Source: Rhizobiaceae bacterium
Lineage (GTDB): Bacteria > Pseudomonadota > Alphaproteobacteria > Rhizobiales > Rhizobiaceae
Direction: 5' to 3'
Length of the DNA: 64,000 nucleotides
Assembly: GCA_017643025.1 (NCBI GenBank)
Contig: JAEPOG010000005.1
Location: forward strand, 124,001 to 188,000
Shown: positions 21,606-34,862 of the stretch, piece after piece
How positions within the stretch are numbered: the first letter of the stretch is position 1
How the letters are laid out: each line of letters begins with the position of its first letter
Position numbers and translations under genes: made by a program
The notes under the pieces: model-generated
Seen by the model: only the letters and a program-made list of their open reading frames with translations
Told to the model about the DNA's origin: nothing
The model's database searches: none

Positions 21606-22301
21606 TCAGGCGCTCCCGGCGCCTTCCTCCGACCACACGGACAAAGCTTCCAGCACCGGGGCAAGTTCGCTCCAGCGTCGGATCACTGTTTCGGCGCCAG
21701 CCTCCATCAGAATGTCGGCATGGCCGGGATAGCTGTGTGCTCCGCCGACGAAGCCGATCACGCGCATGCCTGCTGCCTTGGCGGCGGTGGCGCCGTGGAC
21801 GGAATCCTCGATCACGATGCAGTTTGCCGGATCGGTTTTCAGTTCTTTCGCCGCGTGAAGGAACACATCCGGCGCCGGCTTGGGCCTGCCCTCGGGAACG
21901 TTCACCGCCGAGAAGACACGGCCTTCGAAGAAGGGCAAAAGCCCTGTCTTGGCGAGCATCATCTCGAGACGTTCGGGTCGCGAGTTCGAGCAGATGCAAC
22001 GCGGCTGCGTGACGGCAGCCACCGCCTCGCGCGCCCCCGAGACCGCGCGCACCTCTGCCGCCAGCTTGCGGTCGAGCAATTCACGTTGCTTGTCGAGCAA
22101 TGAGGCCTGGAACACCTGGCCTGTTTCCTTTTCGATCCTGAGCAGGATGTCGCGGAAGGTGAGGCCGGCGTAGCGCCCGGCGAATTCGACCGGGTCCATT
22201 TGGAAGCCGGCTTGCGCCAGAAGCGCGGTCTCGACGCGCGCCGCGATGATCTCGGAATCGACGAGAACGCCGTCGCAATCGAAGATGACGAGTTGGATCA
22301 A
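21606..22301 (-). CDS. HAD-IA family hydrolase (beta-phosphoglucomutase-like)
   Basis: About 231 residues. HAD motif I is FDCDGVLVDSE, motif II CSNSRPERL, motif III GRPKPAPDVF and motif IV VIEDSVHGATAAKAAGM, all intact, with a helical cap between motifs I and II. Such enzymes remove phosphate from sugar phosphates or related small molecules; the substrate is unknown. The start is unclear: a TTG at 22301 gives a normal N-terminus (LIQLVIFDCDG), while an in-frame ATG at 22364 would add 21 residues of non-conserved sequence. Confidence 0.88.
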   Translation of the reverse strand: MIQLVIFDCDGVLVDSEIIAARVETALLAQAGFQMDPVEFAGRYAGLTFRDILLRIEKETGQVFQASLLDKQRELLDRKLAAEVRAVSGAREAVAAVTQPRCICSNSRPERLEMMLAKTGLLPFFEGRVFSAVNVPEGRPKPAPDVFLHAAKELKTDPANCIVIEDSVHGATAAKAAGMRVIGFVGGAHSYPGHADILMEAGAETVIRRWSELAPVLEALSVWSEEGAGSA

Positions 22302-22403
22302 GAGGGCCGCTCGCTGGCTTGGGAAAACGCCGCCGCGGTTACACCATCGCCGCGCGCGGGGCAAACGCTTTACCCCGTTTCACCAATTCTTTACGCGGAA
22401 CGG

Positions 22404-22410
22404 TAACCAT
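22404..22410 (+). promoter_or_regulatory. Possible CtrA half-site upstream of ccrM
   Basis: TAACCAT, seven of the eight bases of the TTAACCAT element recognised by the cell-cycle regulator CtrA in alphaproteobacteria, lies 49 bases before the ccrM start. CtrA controls ccrM in Caulobacter, which makes the position interesting. The match is short and not proof. Confidence 0.3.
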
Positions 22411-22435
22411 AACAGCCAGTAAATCGCGTCTGTAA

Positions 22436-24201
<1,766 letters not shown>

Positions 24202-24202
24202 G

Positions 24203-25312
24203 TCAGGATTTGCTGCGAGGGTCTCTGCGGGTGGCGCCGGGTATAGCGGCCTCGATTACCTTTTTCATGACGGTCGGCAGCGCTTCCCCCAACAAATCGT
24301 CGCGGGTTGACCACCAGTGGCCTTTAGGCGCGTTCATCACGTCGATCTCCGCCCGGTAGACTGTGAGTTCCAGCGAGAAATGCGTGAAGACGTGCGATGC
24401 TGAACCTGCCTTGTGCCAGTCGGCCGGGAAGGGGGCTGCGTCCAGACCGGTCTCGCCGTCCGATCGCGCGGTCCACGCCGTGGTCGGCACCTCCGCCATG
24501 CCGCCGAGAAGTCCGCGTTCGGGTCGCTTGCGCAACAACACCGCGCCATCTGTCCGAACCGCGACAAAAGCCGCGCCGCGTCGGGCGGGGCGCTCGGCCT
24601 TCAGCGGCTTGACCGGATAATGCTCCGGATCGCCGTCGCGCAAAGCCGCGCAGCCTTCGTTGAGCGGGCAGGGCAGGCAGGCCGGCCGCCGCGGCGTGCA
24701 GATCGTCGCGCCGAGGTCCATCATTGCCTGCGCAAAGTCGCCGGGCCGCTCCGCAGGCAGCATCTTGCGCACGGCTTCGGTGATTTCCGCTTTTGCCTGC
24801 GGCAGGGGCGTTGCGATCGCGAACAGCCGCGAGACGACCCGCTCGACGTTGCCGTCGACTACAGGCTCCGGTTTACCGTAAGCAATGGCGGCGATTGCCG
24901 CCGCCGTGTAGCGGCCGATGCCCGGCAGCTTGAGCAATTCGTCAAATGTGCCCGGAAATTCGCCGCCATGCTCCGAGGCCACTGCGTCGGCGCATTTCTT
25001 GAGGTTGCGGGCGCGGGAATAGTAACCCAGCCCGGCCCATGCCTTCATCACATCGTCGGTGCCGGCAGCAGCCAGCGCGGCCACGTCCGGCCAGCGCTCG
25101 AGGAATTTGCGGAAATAGGGCTTCACCGCCTCCACGGTGGTCTGCTGCAGCATGATCTCAGACAGCCACACGCGGTAAGGATCGGCGACGGCTTCTCCCG
25201 GCGGCTGCCGCCATGGCAGCACCCGCGCGTGCCGGTCGTACCAGGCAAGCAGCAGGTCGGCGCGGCTTGCGGTGGGGCGGCGCATCGGCGGTTTGGTGGC
25301 GGGGGCCGGCAT
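24203..25312 (-). CDS. mutY: A/G-specific adenine DNA glycosylase
   Basis: A 369-residue repair enzyme that removes adenine mispaired with 8-oxoguanine. Visible are the catalytic Glu region (EIMLQQTTVEAV), the helix-hairpin-helix LPGIGRYTAAAIAAIAYGKP with the catalytic Asp in VVDGNVERV, and the [4Fe-4S] loop CTPRRPACLPCPLNEGC with Cys spacing 6-2-5. The C-terminal NUDIX-like domain that reads 8-oxoG follows. The N-terminal start has alternatives a few residues in. The 53-base gap to the DUF721 gene contains divergent promoters. Confidence 0.95.
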   Translation of the reverse strand: MPAPATKPPMRRPTASRADLLLAWYDRHARVLPWRQPPGEAVADPYRVWLSEIMLQQTTVEAVKPYFRKFLERWPDVAALAAAGTDDVMKAWAGLGYYSRARNLKKCADAVASEHGGEFPGTFDELLKLPGIGRYTAAAIAAIAYGKPEPVVDGNVERVVSRLFAIATPLPQAKAEITEAVRKMLPAERPGDFAQAMMDLGATICTPRRPACLPCPLNEGCAALRDGDPEHYPVKPLKAERPARRGAAFVAVRTDGAVLLRKRPERGLLGGMAEVPTTAWTARSDGETGLDAAPFPADWHKAGSASHVFTHFSLELTVYRAEIDVMNAPKGHWWSTRDDLLGEALPTVMKKVIEAAIPGATRRDPRSKS

Positions 25313-25365
25313 GGCGCGGTGGGGAGCCGTTTGCTACATAGACAAGCAGGAGATGCGGACCTTCA

Positions 25366-25860
25366 ATGGCAGCCAATCGCAAGAACAGCAATCCCGTGCC
25401 GGTGGGCGACGTCGCCTCCGGCATTCTGGACCCTGTCCTGCGCCGCCGTGCCGGCATTTCTGTCGGGCTGGTGCAGAATTGGGACGAGATTGCAGGGCCG
25501 CAGCTGGCGGGCGTGACGCGGCCCGAAAAGGTGGTCTGGCCCAGGCGCGGAAGCGAGGACGAACCCTTCGAGCCGGCGACGCTGGTGGTCAGCTGTTCCG
25601 GCGCAAGCGCGCTGCACCTGCAGCATCAGAGCGCCGAGGTGATCGGCCGCGTGAACGCCTACCTGGGCTTTGCCGCCATCGGCAGGCTGCGCATCGTCCA
25701 GAAGCCGGTCGGCGATCCGAAACCGAAACCGGTGCCGCCGCGAAGCCTCTCGCAAGACGAGACGCGCCGGATAGCGGGCACGACGGCCGGCATCGAGGAC
25801 GAGGATTTGCGTACGGCCCTGCAGCTGCTGGGACGCAATGTCGTCGGTAGCAAGCGCTGA
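25366..25860 (+). CDS. DUF721 domain-containing protein
   Basis: A 164-residue basic, soluble protein. The DUF721 core is in the first 110 residues (VQNWDEIAGPQLAGVTRPEK, LVVSCSGASALHLQHQ, INAYLGFAAI-like VNAYLGFAAIGRLRIVQ). Related actinobacterial proteins are linked to DNA replication or repair, and here the gene is divergent from mutY, but its role in Proteobacteria is not established. It is followed by the DsbA-like gene after 135 bases. Confidence 0.88.
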   Translation: MAANRKNSNPVPVGDVASGILDPVLRRRAGISVGLVQNWDEIAGPQLAGVTRPEKVVWPRRGSEDEPFEPATLVVSCSGASALHLQHQSAEVIGRVNAYLGFAAIGRLRIVQKPVGDPKPKPVPPRSLSQDETRRIAGTTAGIEDEDLRTALQLLGRNVVGSKR

Positions 25861-25995
25861 TGCCTCTCGCGCTTTCGTGAACGCGGTGCGGCATCGAGTC
25901 GATTGGCCTGGGGACGAAGCTGCCTTATTTCGGCGGCAACTATCGCCTTTTTGATCCCTCCGAACGCAATATTCCAATCTTGTCAGGTGATTCGC

Positions 25996-26691
25996 ATGTC
26001 CGTTCTGTTGCCTCGCCGTAATGTCCTTCTCTCGCTGATCGCGGTTTCCGCGTCCGGCGCGCTGCTTGCCGCCTGCGGTGAAGAAGAGGCGAAGGCACCG
26101 GACGAGGCGCCGCCGCCCGCCGTTGGCGATGCGCCGCCCGCCCAAGGCAGCGTCGATATGGCAAAGCTGCTGGAAGAAGGGGCGCTGCCCGAGAAGATGC
26201 TCGGCGATGCCGACGCGCCGGTGACGATCGTCGAATACGCCTCGATGACCTGCCCGCACTGCGCCAGCTTTCATGCCCAGACGCTACCGGCGATCAAGGA
26301 ACGCTACATCGACACCGGCAAGGCGCGGCTTCTCTTCCGCGAATTCCCGTTCGATCCGCGGGCCGAGGCCGCTTTCATGCTGTCGCGCTGCTCGGAAGAC
26401 AGCTATTTCGCCATGGTCGACGTGCTGTTCAAGCAGCAGCGCAGCTGGGCCGGCGTCGAGGACGCCCGCTCGGCGCTCCTGCAGATATCCAAGCTGGCCG
26501 GTTTTTCACAGGAGTCCTTCGAGGCCTGCTTGACGAACCAGCAGTTGCTGGACGATGTCCGGGCGGTGCGTGCGCGCGGCGCGAGCGACTTCGGCGTCGA
26601 GGCGACGCCGACCTTCTTCATCAACGGCGGCAAATATTCGGGGGCACTGACGGTTGACCAGTTGTCGGCGATCATCGAGAGCCACCTCTAG
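25996..26691 (+). CDS. DsbA family thioredoxin-fold lipoprotein
   Basis: A 231-residue disulfide oxidoreductase when started at the ATG at 25996, which has AGGTGA upstream. The signal peptide ends in LLAAC, a lipobox, so it should be anchored in the envelope; an acidic proline-rich linker follows. The thioredoxin active site is CPHC in EYASMTCPHCASFH, and the cis-Pro region is VEATPTFFINGGKYSG. The family oxidises or isomerises disulfides in exported proteins. This gene is regularly found just before smc in Rhizobiales. Confidence 0.92.
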   Translation: MSVLLPRRNVLLSLIAVSASGALLAACGEEEAKAPDEAPPPAVGDAPPAQGSVDMAKLLEEGALPEKMLGDADAPVTIVEYASMTCPHCASFHAQTLPAIKERYIDTGKARLLFREFPFDPRAEAAFMLSRCSEDSYFAMVDVLFKQQRSWAGVEDARSALLQISKLAGFSQESFEACLTNQQLLDDVRAVRARGASDFGVEATPTFFINGGKYSGALTVDQLSAIIESHL

Positions 26692-26736
26692 GCCGGCCGG
26701 GCTTCTGCCGACTGCCGCTCCTGCGGGGGCGGCGCG

Positions 26737-29700
26737 ATGAAGTTCAACCGACTGCGCCTGCTCGGCTTCAAGTCCTTCGTCGATCCATCCGAATTCGTCA
26801 TCGAGCGCGGGCTCACCGGCATTGTCGGGCCCAACGGCTGCGGCAAGTCCAATCTCGTCGAGGCCCTGCGCTGGGTCATGGGCGAGAATTCCTACAAGAA
26901 CATGCGCGCGTCCGGTATGGACGACGTGATCTTCTCGGGGTCCGCCACGCGGCCAGCGCGCAACACCGCCGAGGTGACGCTGTTCCTCGACAATGCCGAC
27001 CGCAAGGCGCCGTCGGCCTTCAACGACAGCGATGAATTGCAGGTTTCGCGCCGCATCGAGCGCGAGGCGGGCTCCGTCTACCGTATCAACGGCAAGGAGG
27101 CGCGGGCCAAGGACGTCCAGCTTCTGTTTGCCGACCAGTCCACCGGCGCCCGCTCGCCCTCTATGGTCGGGCAGGGTCGTATCGGCGAGCTGATCCAGGC
27201 CAAGCCGCAGGCGCGTCGCGCCCTGCTGGAGGAGGCGGCCGGAATTTCCGGCCTGCATTCGCGCCGGCACGAGGCGGAGCTGAGGCTGCGCGCTGCCGAG
27301 CAGAACCTCGAGCGGCTCGACGACGTGGTCAGCGAGCTGCAGTCGCAGATCGAGAGCCTGAAGCGGCAGGCGCGGCAGGCGGCGCGCTTCAAGAACCTGT
27401 CGGCCGATATCCGCAAGGCGGAAGCTGCGCTCCTGCACCTGAAGTGGTCGCATGCGCGGGATGCCGAGGCGGAAGCGCAGTCGGCGCTGTCGGCGGCGAC
27501 GTCAGCTGTCGGCGAGCGCGCATCGGCGCAGATGCAGGCGGCGAAGGATCAGGGCGTCGGCGCCAGCAAGCTGCCGGAGCTGCGGGAGGCGGAAGCGGCT
27601 GCCGCTGCCGCACTGCAGCGGCTCAACATCGCGCTCGGCCAGATTGACGAAGAGGCCGGGCGCGTGCGCTCGCGCCAGGCCGAGCTGGAGAAGCGCGTCG
27701 CCCAGCTCGATGCCGACGTGGCGCGCGAGAAGCAGCTTCTGGAAGACAACGAGTCGGTGCTGCAGCGGCTGTCATCGGAAGAGCAGTCGCTACAGGAAGC
27801 CAATGACGGCGCGGCCGACGAGGAGCAGCGCGCCCGCGCAGCCTTCGAGGATGCACAGTCGAAGCTTGCGACCTCGGAAGCCGCACTTGGCCAACTGACC
27901 GCCGAACGGGCCGAGGCGTCTGCCCGGCGTACCCAGCTTCAGCGCGCGTTGCAGGAAGGCAATGAGAGGCGCGACCGGCTGGAGCGGCAACTCGCGCAAC
28001 TGGACGCCGAGACGGCTGAAATCGCAGCGCGCATCGGGCAACTGGCTGATCCGGCGATGAAAAAGGAAGCCGTGCGTCAGGCTGAGGCCAGTGTCGCCGA
28101 AGCCGAGGCGAAAGCCACCGAAGCCGAGAAGGCGGTAGCGGACAGGCGTTCAGCCGAAGCGGCGTTGCGCCCCGCCGTGCAGGAGGCGCGTTCGGCGCTG
28201 CAGAGCGCCGAGACCGAGGCGCGCACGCTGTCGAAAATCGTCAACGCAGCATCGGGCGGGCTATTCCCCGCCGTGCTGGAGCGCATTTCGGTCGAGCGCG
28301 GCTTCGAGACGGCGTTGGGCGCCGCCCTTGGCGAGGATCTCGACGCGCCGCTCGATCGCACAGCGCCTGCCCATTGGGGCGAGGCGGTGTCTGGCGACGG
28401 CGACCCTGCTTTGCCGGATGGCGTGAAAAGCCTTGCCGAGACGGTGCGCGCCCCGGTGGAGTTGGGCCGCAGGCTCGCCCAGATCGGCGTTGTCGAAGCT
28501 GCGGACGGGCCGCGCCTGCAGCCGCAATTGAAGCCAGGCCAGCGGCTGGTGACCAAGGACGGCGCGCTCTGGCGCTGGGACGGGTTCGCCGCAAGCGCCG
28601 ACGCACCGACCGCGGCTGCGCAGCGGCTGGCACAGAAGAACCGACTTGCCGAGCTCGACGCCGAGGTGCGCGAGGCGACGCTCCGCTTGCGCGCTGCCGA
28701 GACTGACCATGCCGCCGCCGAAACGGCCGTGCGCGAAGCCGTCGAGGCCGAGAAGAATGCGCGCGAAGCGTGGCGGACGGGACAGCGCACGCTGGAAGAG
28801 GCGCGCGAGGATCTGGCACGAGCCGAACGCGCTGCCGGTGAACTGGCGAGTCGCCGTTCGGCGCTGGATGAATCCCGCCAGCGGGTTGTGGAATCGCGCG
28901 ACGAGGCCGCGGCCACGGCGCGTGACGCGGAAGTGGCGCTCGCCGCAGAGCCCGATCTCGGCGAATTGCAGGGTCGGTTGGATGCCCTGTCCGGGGAAGT
29001 GGCGCAGGACCGCGCCACGCTGGCCGACACGCGCGCCGCGCATCAGGGCTTAGCCCGGGAGGCAGAGATGCGGCGCCAGCGGCTGGGTGCAATTGCCGCC
29101 GAGCGCGAGAGCTGGAAGTCGCGCGCCGAGAATGCCGACCGGCAGATCGCATCGCTGACGGAGCGGCGCGCCGAGGCGGCGGCGGAGCAGGAAAAGCTGG
29201 CCGACGCGCCCGATGAGATCGAAGCGCGCCGCCGCGCGCTGCTTTCGCAGGTCGCGCAGGCCGAGGAATTGCGCAACGGCGCGGCATCGCGCCTTCAGGC
29301 AGCGGAAAACAGGCAGGCGGAACTCGACCGCGCCGCCGTTGCAGCCGTCGAGGCCCTCTCCAGCGCCCGCGAAGAGCGGGTGCGGGCGGAGGAAAAGCTG
29401 ACCGCCGCGGAGGAGCGGCGCAAGGAAGCCGAGCAGCGCATCCGCGAGGCATTGAACGTCGCGCCCGCCGAGGCGCTGCGTCACGCCGGGCTTGCCGAGA
29501 ACGAGACGCTGCCCGATGTCGGCGACCTCGAGCGCCGTGTCGACCGGCTGCGGGTGGAACGCGAGCGGCTAGGCGCCGTCAACCTGCGCGCCGAGGCCGA
29601 GCAACAGGAACTGTCGGAGCGCTACGAGACCATCGTCGCTGAGCGCGAGGACGTGATCGAGGCGATCCGCAAGCTGCGACTGGCGATCCAGAGCCTCAAC

Positions 29701-30195
29701 CGCGAGGGCCGCGAGCGGCTTCTGGTCGCCTTCGACCAGGTCAATGCCCAGTTCCAGCGCCTGTTCACGCATCTGTTCGGCGGCGGCACGGCGGAGTTGC
29801 AGCTGATCGAGTCGGAAGACCCGCTGGAGGCCGGGCTGGAAATTCTCGCCCGCCCGCCGGGCAAGCGCCCGCAGACGATGACGTTGCTATCGGGCGGCGA
29901 ACAGGCGCTGACGGCGATGGCGCTGATCTTCGCCGTGTTCCTCACCAACCCGGCGCCGATCTGCGTGCTCGACGAGGTGGACGCGCCGCTCGACGACCAC
30001 AATGTCGAGCGATTCTGCAATCTGATGGATGAGATGGCGGCATCGACCGACACGCGCTTCGTCATCATCACCCACAACCCGATCACCATGGCGCGCATGA
30101 ACCGGCTGTTCGGCGTCACCATGGCCGAGCAGGGCGTCAGCCAGCTTGTCTCCGTCGACCTGCAGACCGCCGAGCAGCTTCGCGAAGCGAGCTGA
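26737..30195 (+). CDS. smc: Chromosome segregation protein SMC
   Basis: An 1152-residue condensin ATPase. The Walker A loop is GPNGCGKSNLVEAL near the N-terminus. Two long Ala/Glu/Arg-rich coiled coils flank a hinge around residues 500-620. The C-terminal head has the signature LLSGGEQALTAMAL and Walker B CVLDEVDAPLDDHNVERF. SMC dimers with ScpA and ScpB compact and segregate the chromosome; no scp genes are in this window. The high GC of the coiled coils produces many long spurious frames on the other strand. Confidence 0.97.
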   Translation: MKFNRLRLLGFKSFVDPSEFVIERGLTGIVGPNGCGKSNLVEALRWVMGENSYKNMRASGMDDVIFSGSATRPARNTAEVTLFLDNADRKAPSAFNDSDELQVSRRIEREAGSVYRINGKEARAKDVQLLFADQSTGARSPSMVGQGRIGELIQAKPQARRALLEEAAGISGLHSRRHEAELRLRAAEQNLERLDDVVSELQSQIESLKRQARQAARFKNLSADIRKAEAALLHLKWSHARDAEAEAQSALSAATSAVGERASAQMQAAKDQGVGASKLPELREAEAAAAAALQRLNIALGQIDEEAGRVRSRQAELEKRVAQLDADVAREKQLLEDNESVLQRLSSEEQSLQEANDGAADEEQRARAAFEDAQSKLATSEAALGQLTAERAEASARRTQLQRALQEGNERRDRLERQLAQLDAETAEIAARIGQLADPAMKKEAVRQAEASVAEAEAKATEAEKAVADRRSAEAALRPAVQEARSALQSAETEARTLSKIVNAASGGLFPAVLERISVERGFETALGAALGEDLDAPLDRTAPAHWGEAVSGDGDPALPDGVKSLAETVRAPVELGRRLAQIGVVEAADGPRLQPQLKPGQRLVTKDGALWRWDGFAASADAPTAAAQRLAQKNRLAELDAEVREATLRLRAAETDHAAAETAVREAVEAEKNAREAWRTGQRTLEEAREDLARAERAAGELASRRSALDESRQRVVESRDEAAATARDAEVALAAEPDLGELQGRLDALSGEVAQDRATLADTRAAHQGLAREAEMRRQRLGAIAAERESWKSRAENADRQIASLTERRAEAAAEQEKLADAPDEIEARRRALLSQVAQAEELRNGAASRLQAAENRQAELDRAAVAAVEALSSAREERVRAEEKLTAAEERRKEAEQRIREALNVAPAEALRHAGLAENETLPDVGDLERRVDRLRVERERLGAVNLRAEAEQQELSERYETIVAEREDVIEAIRKLRLAIQSLNREGRERLLVAFDQVNAQFQRLFTHLFGGGTAELQLIESEDPLEAGLEILARPPGKRPQTMTLLSGGEQALTAMALIFAVFLTNPAPICVLDEVDAPLDDHNVERFCNLMDEMAASTDTRFVIITHNPITMARMNRLFGVTMAEQGVSQLVSVDLQTAEQLREAS

Positions 30196-30540
30196 TCACT
30201 TCTCACTCCAGATCGCCAGTTCGTTGCCGGCGGGATCCGTGAAGTGGAAGCGGCGACCGCCGGGGAACGAAAAGATCGGCTTCACGATCGTGCCGCCGGC
30301 ATCGGTCACGGCATCGAGCGATTTCTCCAGGTTTTCGGAAAACAGCACCGGGAGCGGCTTGGTCGTTGCGGCGGCGTCACCGTCGAACCCGCCGTCCAGC
30401 CCCTCCGAATAGGCTGAGTAGGACGGCCCGTAATCGGTGAATGTCCAGCCGAATGCCGCGCTGTAGAACGCCTTGACGCTGTCGATCGACCCGCCGCCGG
30501 CGCCCATTTCGAGATAGTCGAGCTTGCCATCTTGCTTCAT
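30196..30540 (-). CDS. VOC family (glyoxalase-like) protein
   Basis: A 114-residue single VOC domain. It shows LDYLEMGAGGGSIDSVKAFYSAAFGW at the start, a GG-rich middle and a C-terminal RRFHFTDPAGNELAIWSE, where the Glu is the usual metal ligand. VOC proteins include glyoxalases, dioxygenases and resistance proteins; nothing here points to one of them. Its TGA stop (TCA on the plus strand) directly abuts the smc stop, forming TGATCA. Confidence 0.88.
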   Translation of the reverse strand: MKQDGKLDYLEMGAGGGSIDSVKAFYSAAFGWTFTDYGPSYSAYSEGLDGGFDGDAAATTKPLPVLFSENLEKSLDAVTDAGGTIVKPIFSFPGGRRFHFTDPAGNELAIWSEK

Positions 30541-30605
30541 CACGCAACTCCGCTTGTGTTCTTGTTATGTTCTTAGACCCCGAAGGCTTGCCGTGCAAGT
30601 CCAAT

Positions 30606-30647
30606 CGCCCCAGGAGGCCTAATCGATTGAGTGCAACCCCCTGGGCG
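30606..30647 (+). repeat. Imperfect inverted repeat in the ppdK leader region
   Basis: CGCCCCAGG at 30606-30614 can pair with CCTGGGCG at 30640-30647 around a 25-base loop. It lies in the 182-base gap between the VOC gene and ppdK, where the ppdK promoter and leader should be. I see no clear promoter boxes. The function is unknown. Confidence 0.25.
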
Positions 30648-30722
30648 ACACCTGCCTTGCCATCGCGGCGCGCGGCCCTTATCGCTCGCCACGATGGCGA
30701 AGCCCGCGGAAGGAAGTGCAAG

Positions 30723-33389
<2,667 letters not shown>

Positions 33390-33450
33390 CCGCTCTCCTT
33401 GGCAGTACCCGCCGATTGCACTAACGAATGCAGTCCACGCGAGCGCAGCA

Positions 33451-34862
33451 ATGCCTTCACCGGACCTGAATTTCGGAACCAGCGGTCTGCGAGGGCTGGC
33501 CACTGCGCTCGACGGCGCTCCGGCCTGATGATGGGCCAGGGGCGGCTTTCTCCGGGTGGTCGGGTGCTGATCGCCCGCGATCTGCGCGCCAGCAGCGAAA
33601 GCATAGCTCTCAACTGCTGCGCCGGACTTGAGGCGTCAGGAATCGAACCCGTCGATTGCGGCGCGGTCCCGACGCCTGCCCTTGCGCATCGAGCAATGGT
33701 TCTCGGCAGGCCGGCGATCATGGTCACCGGCAGTCATATTTCGGCCGACCGCAACGGGCTCAAATTCTACCGGCCGGACGGCGAGATCGACAAAGGCGAC
33801 GAGGCGGCGATATCAGCCGCGGAGGCCCGCATGGTGGTTGCTCCGCCCCCGGGAGAGCGTGGCACCTTTCGCGCCGATGACGCCGTGGAGGGATATGTGG
33901 CGCGGGCATTGGCCATGCTTGAGCCTGGCGCTTTCAGTGGCATGCGCGTCGGCGTCTACCAACACTCGTCCGTTGCGCGCGACATGCTGGTGGACATTCT
34001 CGAAGCGCTCGGCGCGGAGGTGGTTCCGTTCGGGCGCAGCGACATTTTCGTGCCGGTCGATACTGAGGCGCTGGAGGAACGGGACGCAGAGCGGTGCCGC
34101 GCCGCGGCAGGCGCGCACGGGCTCGACGCCATTGTGTCCACCGATGGCGATGCCGACCGGCCGCTGGTCGCTGACGAAGCTGGCGCGTTCCTGCGCGGCG
34201 ATCTGGTGGGAGCAGTCACGGCCGACCTGCTTGGGGCCGGCTGCGTTGTGACGCCGATCACGTCCAATTCGGGTATAGAGCGATGCGGGCGCTTTTCTCA
34301 GGTCGTTCGCACGCGTATCGGTTCGCCTCATGTGATCGAGGCTATTGCAGTCGCTACGGCAAGCGGTGCCGGCACCGTCGTGGGCTTCGAGGCGAGTGGA
34401 GGCGTGCTCGTCGGCACGGATGCCTCCGTAGCCGGCAGGCGCCTGACCGCTCTGCCGACCCGCGATGCGCTTGTTCCTATCCTCGCAGTGTTGTGGATCG
34501 CCAGGCACCAGCGAATCCGGCTCTCCGCCTTGGGTGGCCGCTTCTGCTTTCGCCCCGCCGCGGCTGCCCGGCTGCAGCACGTGCCGACCTGGGCGAGCGA
34601 CTCCTTTGTCGCGGAGCTGCGCGATGATGCGGCGTTCCGCATGCGGTTCACGGCCGGTCTGCTCGAGGCCGGGACGCTGGACACTACCGATGGGGTGCGC
34701 TTGAAGGGTGGCGACGGGACCGTGCTCCACTATCGCGCCTCCGGCAACGCGCCGGAACTGCGCTGTTATGTCGAGGCGGACACAGCTGAGGCCGCAGCGA
34801 CCATGCTGGCTGAAGGTCTGGCAAGGGCGAAAGCTCATCTGGAGGAGGCCACATCGGTATGA
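33451..34862 (+). pseudogene. Phosphomannomutase/phosphoglucomutase, disrupted near the N-terminus
   Basis: The gene should convert mannose-6-phosphate to mannose-1-phosphate. From the ATG at 33451 the frame reads MPSPDLNFGTSGLRGLATAL and stops at TGA 33526-33528. The rest of the enzyme continues in another frame from about 33528 to 34862. It has the phosphoserine loop TGSHISADRNGLKFY, the metal loop STDGDADRPLV and the phosphate-binding RASGNAPELR. About 12-15 residues normally found between these parts are missing, so a small deletion plus frame change has occurred. An open frame from 33399 covers the second part but lacks the essential first motif. It is either a pseudogene or a local assembly fault. 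Confidence 0.75.

Noticed and set aside
28077..29030. Ser/Arg/Ala-rich minus-strand frame inside smc
   Set aside because: It mirrors the coiled-coil codons of smc and has low-complexity sequence only.
30541..30722. tRNA or small RNA gene before ppdK
   Set aside because: Small hairpins are present, but no cloverleaf or promoter/terminator pair could be made out.
33399..34862. Single intact phosphomannomutase starting at 33399
   Set aside because: The first 45 or so residues of that frame have no similarity to the family, while the true N-terminus is readable in another frame at 33451.
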